Source of the DNA: Atriophallophorus winterbourni
Taxonomy: Eukaryota > Platyhelminthes > Trematoda > Plagiorchiida > Microphallidae
Length of the DNA stretch: 64,000 nucleotides
Direction of reading: 5' to 3'
Assembly: GCA_013407085.1 (NCBI GenBank)
Contig: JACCGJ010013258.1
Span: 157,862 to 221,861, forward strand
Part shown: piece after piece, positions 63,756 to 64,000 of the stretch
Numbering within the stretch: the first letter of the stretch is position 1
How the letters are laid out: the number at the start of each line of letters is the position of its first letter
Notes under the pieces: generated by a model
What the model saw: the letters and a program-made list of their open reading frames with translations, nothing else
What the model was told of the DNA's origin: nothing
The model's database searches: none
Program-made: the position numbers and the translations under genes

Positions 63756-63873
63756 GAACTTATGAGGTCCACAACCGTTCCCGTTAATAGTACCATCATC
63801 AAACGGATCATCCCTAGAACTTATGAGGTCCACAACCGTTCCCGTTAATAGTACCATCATCAAACGGATCATC
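63756..63873. repeat. Perfect 61-bp tandem duplication
   Basis: The segment starting GAACTTATGAGGTCCACAAC and ending GGATCATC occurs twice, at 63,756 and 63,817, without visible mismatch across about 57 bp. No gene nearby; a recent duplication or an assembly slip. Confidence 0.92.
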
Positions 63874-64000
63874 AAATTGGAGGCAACTGCTATGTGTGTG
63901 CATGAAATTAGAACGTGATTGCATGAATAATTTGCGAACTTCAACAATTCAGCAATTTTTAACAAGCTATCGAAAGATTGGATGCATCATTATCAAAATA

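Overview
The window reads as nuclear DNA of an AT-rich animal genome, most likely a digenean flatworm (schistosome-like fluke). There are no operons, ribosome binding sites or dense ORFs. The only convincing host gene is made of short exons separated by kilobase introns. The mobile elements are types common in trematodes: a CsRn1/Boudicca-like LTR element, a second gypsy-like element, an RTE-like LINE, CR1-like LINEs and a Penelope-like element. Long GATA, AAT, AAG and AT repeats fit the same picture. The assignment comes from recognising families by eye; no database was searched.

Layout. 1-13.8 kb: minus-strand split gene of unknown function. Five exons (13,729 down to 387) have good splice sites and reading phases that join without a stop. 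A 1.1 kb purine-rich AAT/AAG block lies in one intron and a tRNA-like sequence in another. 14.3-17.7 kb: a decayed reverse-transcriptase fragment, then an eight-unit tandem array of about 238 bp between two related flanks. 17.7-24.4 kb: dispersed repeats, an inverted pair of the 238-bp unit and a few doubtful ORFs. 24.5-27.5 kb: a nearly full-length but broken RTE-like LINE (minus). 28.3-35.6 kb: a satellite-like array of a 1.7 kb non-coding unit, homogeneous inside and diverged at both ends. 35.6-41.9 kb: mostly featureless, with one LINE C-terminal scrap. 42.2-47.9 kb: a 5'-truncated CR1-like LINE, then a longer CR1-like element with an intact RT core (minus). Its probable ORF1 lies at 52.2-52.8 kb, separated from ORF2 by about 4.1 kb that holds CCAAT-rich repeats, a spliced-looking PHD-finger relic, a 75-bp minisatellite and a 1.2 kb GATA array. 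53.7-54.3 kb: a Penelope-like relic with RT and GIY-YIG pieces. 55.6-63.3 kb: an old minus-strand gypsy-like element into whose gag a plus-strand CsRn1-like element has inserted (58,948-62,891; 178-bp LTRs; GTTAG target duplication).

The most interesting feature is the primer site of that inserted element. No tRNA-type TGG site follows the 5' LTR. Instead, 14 nt starting one base after the LTR are the exact reverse complement of 14 nt inside the LTR. This is the arrangement expected for Tf1-type self-priming. Both LTR copies are identical across a 54-nt block containing that segment, although they differ at about 14 positions elsewhere. The phase-consistent split gene, the chimeric gag segment in the older gypsy element, the 1.7 kb satellite and the CCAAT-bounded segment are the next most useful leads.
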